A stretch of DNA of 27,188 nucleotides from Pseudomonadota bacterium (GTDB taxonomy: Bacteria; Pseudomonadota; Alphaproteobacteria; Caulobacterales; Caulobacteraceae), in assembly GCA_023416055.1 (NCBI GenBank), contig JAEZIH010000168.1, forward strand, positions 1 to 27,188. The letters run 5' to 3'. The stretch's first letter is position 1, and the number at the start of each line of letters is the position of its first letter. A program made the position numbers and the translations under genes. This document shows positions 24,773 through 27,188 of the stretch, one piece after another. The notes beneath the pieces were generated by a model. It saw nothing but the letters and a program-made list of their open reading frames with translations. It was not told where the DNA came from and did no database searches.

Positions 24773-25300
24773 TTACAGCCGGCGCACGCCGAGAGAGACC
24801 GCCCGCGCCAGCGCCTGGGCGATCTGGGCCTCGGAATGCACCACGCTCTCCACGCCGCCCTCGACCCGCACGTTCACCGTCACGCCCTGGCCGCCGGCCG
24901 GTTCGATCGCGCCTGCGGCGGCGGGACGGAACACCTCCGGGCCGCGCTCGCCGACCAGATAGCCGCCGCCCGGCGACACCGGTCCGCCCTCCGCCCGCGC
25001 CCCGGCGAAGATCGAGCCCGCGACGCTGGCGATGGCGGCGGACAGGCCGCCGCCTCCCGTTCCCGCCGCGGCGTTGACCGCCGCCAGCACCGCCCGCGCC
25101 AGTTCGGCCAGCGACACCTCGCCGTCAGCCGCGGCGCGCGCCAGAGACCTCGCCAGGCCCTCGCCGGCCCGGTCAAAGGCCGCTTCGATCGCGGCCGCGG
25201 CCTCGCTCGCCGGGCCCTTCAGCCCCTCAAGCGCGGCGGCTGCCTCCGCGGTGCGCCGCGCCAGGTCGTCAATCCCCGAACGGTCCAGTTCATCGGTCAT
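24773..25300 (-). CDS. GTA tail tape-measure protein (gp11 homologue), short
   Basis: A 175-residue protein, mostly Ala-rich helix (DLARRTAEAAAALEGLKGPA, EAAFDRAGEGLARSLARAA, ELARAVLAAVNAAAG), then a Gly-rich hydrophobic stretch (GGGLSAAIASVAGSIFAGA). The C-terminus carries AEGGPVSPGGGYLVGERGPEVFRP, the usual end of phage tape-measure proteins. Tape-measure length sets tail length; this one is shorter than my recollection of RcGTA gp11 (about 219 residues) and far below typical siphophage proteins, so a very short tail is predicted. Its first 11 bases overlap the preceding small chaperone gene. Confidence 0.88.
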   Translation of the reverse strand: MTDELDRSGIDDLARRTAEAAAALEGLKGPASEAAAAIEAAFDRAGEGLARSLARAAADGEVSLAELARAVLAAVNAAAGTGGGGLSAAIASVAGSIFAGARAEGGPVSPGGGYLVGERGPEVFRPAAAGAIEPAGGQGVTVNVRVEGGVESVVHSEAQIAQALARAVSLGVRRL

Positions 25301-25469
25301 CGGGCCACGTCTCCGCCATCCGTTCGAACTCGCGCCGGCCCAGCGGGCGGAGGTCCGCCGGCGTCTCGGCCAGCAGCCGCCACTCCCTCACCGACAGCCG
25401 CCAGAAGGCTTCGGGCCCGACGCCGGCCCGAGCGGCCAGCCGCATCATCGCGCCCCACGGCGTCCTCAC
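25290..25469 (-). CDS. Small tail assembly chaperone-like protein (rcc01693 homologue)
   Basis: A 59-residue gene starting at GTG inside the gp10 stop (GTGA) and ending 11 bases inside the gp11 gene. Translation gives MRTPWGAMMRLAARAGVGPE, then AFWRLSVREWRLLAETPADL, then a basic tail ending in FERMAETWPDDR. This W-G-x-M-M-R-L-A, F-W-x-L-S-x-x-E-W-R pattern is the small phage/GTA family TIGR02216 (DUF2376) between gp10 and gp11 of RcGTA. It is easily missed because of its size and GTG start. In RcGTA the homologue is required for particle production to my knowledge; the likely role is tail assembly alongside gp10. Confidence 0.88.
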   Translation of the reverse strand: MRTPWGAMMRLAARAGVGPEAFWRLSVREWRLLAETPADLRPLGRREFERMAETWPDDR

Positions 25470-25759
25470 GCCGCCGCCGCGAAGGCCCTAGCCACCGCCT
25501 CCGCCGCCTCGAGCGGGTCCACCGGGGCATCGCCCAGCGACGCGGCGAGCTCAGCCTCTCCGCCGCCGCGCAGCAGGGCCGCCAGCACCGTTTCCAGGTC
25601 CCGCGCAGACAAGGCCCGCATGCGCTCGGCCAGGGCGGTCAGCCCGTCGCAACCCAGCGCCGTCTCGATCTCGGCCAGGGCGCCGAGCGTCAGGCACAGC
25701 TTCCGCTCCGCCCCGGCGAGCCTCGCCGTGACCTCGCCGCGCACGCCGTTCACCGCCAT
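25466..25759 (-). CDS. GTA gp10-family tail assembly chaperone
   Basis: A 97-residue protein of the GTA-gp10 family (PF11836 type). MAVNGVRGEVTARLAGAERK, the core LTLGALAEIETALGCDGLTALAERM, then SARDLETVLAALLRGGGEAE and an Ala-rich C-terminus match the family's length and layout; LTLGALAEIE with F/LAERM is its best mark. It should keep the tape measure soluble during tail assembly. The ATG at 25759 shares its A with the gp9 stop (TGATG), and its stop overlaps the next GTG start. The frame is open further upstream across gp9 but that is a shadow. Confidence 0.92.
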   Translation of the reverse strand: MAVNGVRGEVTARLAGAERKLCLTLGALAEIETALGCDGLTALAERMRALSARDLETVLAALLRGGGEAELAASLGDAPVDPLEAAEAVARAFAAAA

Positions 25760-26169
25760 CAGGCAGCCTCGAAGGTCACTTCGCCGGCGCTCGCCAGGCT
25801 GATGGCGAAGGTCGCCTCCCCGTCGTGCTCGCCGGCGTACTCCAGAGCCGCCACCAGGAAGGGGCCTTCCAGCACGCCGAAGTCGGGCACGATCAGCCGC
25901 CACCGTCGCGCCGACTGGTCGAAGAAGGCTTCCCGGATCAGGGCGTCCGAGGCCGCGTCCCGGAATATCCCCTGCCCGGCCACCGCCGCTGACTTGACCC
26001 CGGCCCCGCCCAGCAGCTCCCGCCACCGGCCGGCGCTGTCGCCGTCGGTGGCGTCCACCGTCCGCGCGTTCAGCGACAGGGTCCGGGCCCGCAGGCCGGC
26101 CACCGTCGTGAACACGCCCGGCTCGCCCTCGATCTTCAGCAGGATGTTCTTGCCGCGCTGCGCCGCCAT
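25759..26169 (-). CDS. GTA major tail tube protein, TP901-1 family (gp9 homologue)
   Basis: A 136-residue protein. MAAQRGKNILLKIEGEPGVFTTVAGLRARTLSLNARTVD is the standard opening of the phage major tail protein TP901-1/TIGR02126 family; SAGRWRELLGGAGVKSAAVAGQGIF, ALIREAFFDQSARRWRLIVPDFG and the C-terminal ISLASAGEVTFEAA follow. It builds the hexameric tube rings in RcGTA. One base separates its ATG from the gp8 stop. Length equals the RcGTA protein as I recall (about 137). Confidence 0.94.
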   Translation of the reverse strand: MAAQRGKNILLKIEGEPGVFTTVAGLRARTLSLNARTVDATDGDSAGRWRELLGGAGVKSAAVAGQGIFRDAASDALIREAFFDQSARRWRLIVPDFGVLEGPFLVAALEYAGEHDGEATFAISLASAGEVTFEAA

Positions 26170-26170
26170 C

Positions 26171-26575
26171 TCAGATCTCCTCGGTCACGGCGCGCACCCG
26201 CAGCACCGCATAGGTTCTCAGCCGATCCGGCGTCGGGAAGACATCGGCGAAGGTCGCCCTCAGCCCGATCGTCCGTATCCCGTCCGCTTCCAGCTCCACG
26301 CCCGTCAGGGCGGTCCGCAACGCCGCCAGCACGGCCTTGGCCTCTTCCGTTCCGCGGAAGGCCGACACCACGGTCAGGGTCACGACATGGTTGTATCCCC
26401 CGCCGTCGGCCTCCACCGGCCGGCTCTCCGACCGGCCGACCAGGAGGTGCGGCAGCCCGGGATGGGCTGGCGGCGCGTCCCAGATGCGCGGTGGACTGCC
26501 CAGCAGGGCGCCCAGTCCCGCATCCGCGGTCAGATGGGCCACGAGGGCCTTCTGCAGGGCCAGTTCGTGGCTCAT
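26171..26575 (-). CDS. GTA tail terminator, DUF3168 (gp8 homologue)
   Basis: A 134-residue protein of the DUF3168 family. MSHELALQKALVAHLTADAGLGALLGSPPRIWDAPPAHPGLPHLLVGRSES is the family's N-terminal helix, product name loop and first strand. HVVTLTVVSAFRGTEEAKAVLAALRTAL and the C-terminal RTYAVLRVRAVTEE complete it. In GTAs and lambda-like phages this protein caps the tail tube at the head side. The ATG at 26575 overlaps the gp7 stop by 4 bases. A longer open frame upstream crosses gp7 and is a shadow. Confidence 0.92.
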   Translation of the reverse strand: MSHELALQKALVAHLTADAGLGALLGSPPRIWDAPPAHPGLPHLLVGRSESRPVEADGGGYNHVVTLTVVSAFRGTEEAKAVLAALRTALTGVELEADGIRTIGLRATFADVFPTPDRLRTYAVLRVRAVTEEI

Positions 26576-26865
26576 GCGCTGCGCTCCAGTCCCAGGATGG
26601 CGCGGCCGCCCACCGTCTCCGTCGCGCGGATACGCCAGTCGGCGCCGCCGAACCTGAGCACCTGCTCCACGCTCAGGCGGGGATCGGAGCGGCTCTCTGC
26701 GGTCATCGTCTCGACCGTGCGCGCCCCGCTCACCTCCCGCGTTTCGCGCCTCCGCCGCGGACCGGGCTTTAGCCAGACGGAGCCGACCAGCTCCCAGCTG
26801 ACGGCCCGCCCGCCATAGGGCGTCACGCTCTCGACGCCCTCGTACAGATCGGCCAGCACCCTCAC
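26572..26865 (-). CDS. GTA head-tail stopper/adaptor (gp7 homologue)
   Basis: A 97-residue protein of the phage head-tail joining family (PF05521 type). GRAVSWELVGSVWLKPGPRRRRETREVSG and RLSVEQVLRFGGADWRIRATETVGGRAILGLE show the expected small beta-barrel with a basic loop. It starts at GTG inside the gp6 stop (GTGA) and its own stop overlaps the gp8 start. RcGTA calls the equivalent protein the stopper. Identity rests on position and on the pattern W-x-V-x-x-W / WRI, so it is a little less secure than its neighbours. Confidence 0.88.
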   Translation of the reverse strand: MRVLADLYEGVESVTPYGGRAVSWELVGSVWLKPGPRRRRETREVSGARTVETMTAESRSDPRLSVEQVLRFGGADWRIRATETVGGRAILGLERSA

Positions 26866-27128
26866 AGCCGCACCGCACGGTACGGCGCGACCCAGGCCTC
26901 GACCGGCCGGATCGGCATTTCCTTCTCGCCACGCTCATAGGCGCGCAGCACCAGCATCAGCACCGCCAGCCGCAGGGGCGCCGGCGAATCCGCGTCCAAG
27001 GGCTGGCCGACGTCGGCCTCCAGCCGCGCCTGCGCCGCCTCGATCAGGGTCTGGATCAGTTCGTCCTCGGCGTCGTGCTCGACGCGCAGGAACAGCCTCG
27101 CCTCGGCGAGGGTCACCGGTGCGGTCAT
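26862..27128 (-). CDS. GTA head-tail connector (gp6 homologue), compact
   Basis: An 88-residue protein. VTLAEARLFLRVEHDAEDELIQTLIEAAQARLEADVGQPL is the helical core of the phage gp6/QLRG DNA-packaging connector family; RLAVLMLVLRAYERGE is the conserved later helix. The RcGTA adaptor is, as I recall, about twice this length (198), so this form keeps only the connector core. Its ATG at 27128 is the last complete start before the window edge. A weak GAGA precedes it, and the 60 bases up to the edge hold a stem-loop; the capsid gene (gp5) is expected just beyond. Confidence 0.88.
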   Translation of the reverse strand: MTAPVTLAEARLFLRVEHDAEDELIQTLIEAAQARLEADVGQPLDADSPAPLRLAVLMLVLRAYERGEKEMPIRPVEAWVAPYRAVRL

Positions 27129-27154
27129 GGAAAATCTCGCTTTGCTGAATGGCA

Positions 27155-27181
27155 GGCGAGGCCGGGCGACGATCCCTCGCC
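27155..27181 (-). other. Stem-loop upstream of the gp6 connector gene
   Basis: GGCGAGG (27155-27161) and CCTCGCC (27175-27181) form a perfect 7-base-pair stem with a 13-base loop; an overlapping alternative GGGCGA/TCGCCC pairing also exists. It lies in the gap before the connector gene, where the capsid gene should end. Without a U run it is not a classic terminator; it could be an attenuator or a messenger-processing element that lets capsid be made in excess. Function is inference. Confidence 0.4.
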
Positions 27182-27188
27182 CCCCGCC

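Larger units (their letters stand above)
19295..27188 (-). mobile_element. Gene transfer agent structural cluster, genes 6-15 (partial)
   Basis: Eleven consecutive genes on the minus strand follow the gene order of the Rhodobacter capsulatus GTA from gene 6 to gene 15. They are packed mostly by ATGA, GTGA or TGATG overlaps. GTAs are domesticated phage-like particles that package host DNA and deliver it to relatives. The head genes would lie right of the window. No integrase, repressor, lysis or tail-fibre gene interrupts the set, and core genes (dnaJ-like, serC, purA) follow directly, which fits vertical inheritance rather than a recent prophage. A defective prophage is the alternative; the presence of the TIM-barrel tail-tip gene and the compact gene set argue for a GTA. 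Confidence 0.9.

Noticed and set aside
25460..25500. Programmed -1 frameshift joining gp10 to the rcc01693-like frame, as in phage tail chaperone pairs
   Set aside because: The -1 frame has a TAG about 20 bases before the gp10 stop and the short remaining window has no slippery heptamer. The GTGA overlap is better explained by reinitiation.
24737..26818. A 693-codon plus-strand open frame across the GTA tail genes
   Set aside because: It covers nine overlapping minus-strand genes with clear families; its translation is Arg/Gly/His-rich without domains.
19295..27188. Active prophage or phage-inducible island
   Set aside because: No integrase, attachment repeats, repressor, lysis or replication genes are visible, and the order matches GTA genes 6-15. 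The right side is not visible, so this remains a judgement.
1..27188. CRISPR arrays, insertion sequences, tRNA or rRNA genes
   Set aside because: No regularly spaced repeats, transposase motifs, terminal inverted repeats or tRNA cloverleaf/CCA patterns were found by eye on either strand; a tRNAscan or Infernal run would settle small RNAs.

Overview
The window is about 27 kb of high-GC, densely packed DNA from an alphaproteobacterium. The best guess is Caulobacterales (Caulobacter/Brevundimonas type). This rests on a tkt / gap-pgk-fba neighbourhood with class I aldolase, a 295-residue RpoH with a RluD pseudouridine synthase just upstream, -10 elements resembling the Caulobacter GCTANAWC consensus, the alphaproteobacterial form of SerC, and a gene-transfer-agent (GTA) structural cluster. 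The genus is inference; no rRNA or tRNA gene was found to fix it.

Layout. (1) Bases 1-3807, plus strand: the 3' end of transketolase, a one-domain VOC protein, a secreted esterase and purT, packed with 4-base gaps or overlaps. (2) Bases 3804-5461, minus strand: an S41 peptidase and a small secreted protein. (3) Bases 5589-7834: an OmpR/EnvZ-type two-component pair, divergent from the small secreted protein. (4) Bases 7843-11643: glycolytic block gap - small membrane protein - pgk - fba, closed by a strong rho-independent terminator. A short GTTACAG motif lies upstream of both gap and fba. (5) Bases 11645-14861: a DUF2799-like lipoprotein (minus), then rluD, a small GNAT and rpoH (plus). (6) Bases 14880-19207, all minus: dnaJ-like gene, serC, purA, and a receiver-domain protein whose phospho-acceptor Asp is replaced by Glu. 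(7) Bases 19295-27188, minus: eleven genes matching RcGTA genes 6 to 15, including an rcc01693-like gene of only 59 codons. The cluster enters from the right edge; capsid, portal, protease and terminase genes would lie beyond it.

How the parts work together. The left half is core carbon metabolism (pentose phosphate pathway, lower glycolysis, formate-dependent purine synthesis) with an envelope-signalling module inserted. The middle is heat-shock and translation housekeeping. The right half encodes head-tail connectors, tail tube, tape measure, baseplate hub, a cell-wall peptidase and a large tail-tip protein. No integrase, repressor, lysis or replication gene is seen among them, as expected for a domesticated GTA rather than an active prophage.

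No stretch longer than about 300 bases lacks a gene. The longest gaps are 13768-13973 (rpoH promoter region), 5462-5588 (divergent promoter region), 12287-12405 (divergent promoter region), 7835-7943 (gap promoter) and 10481-10580 (fba promoter). No CRISPR array, insertion sequence, tRNA or rRNA was seen.
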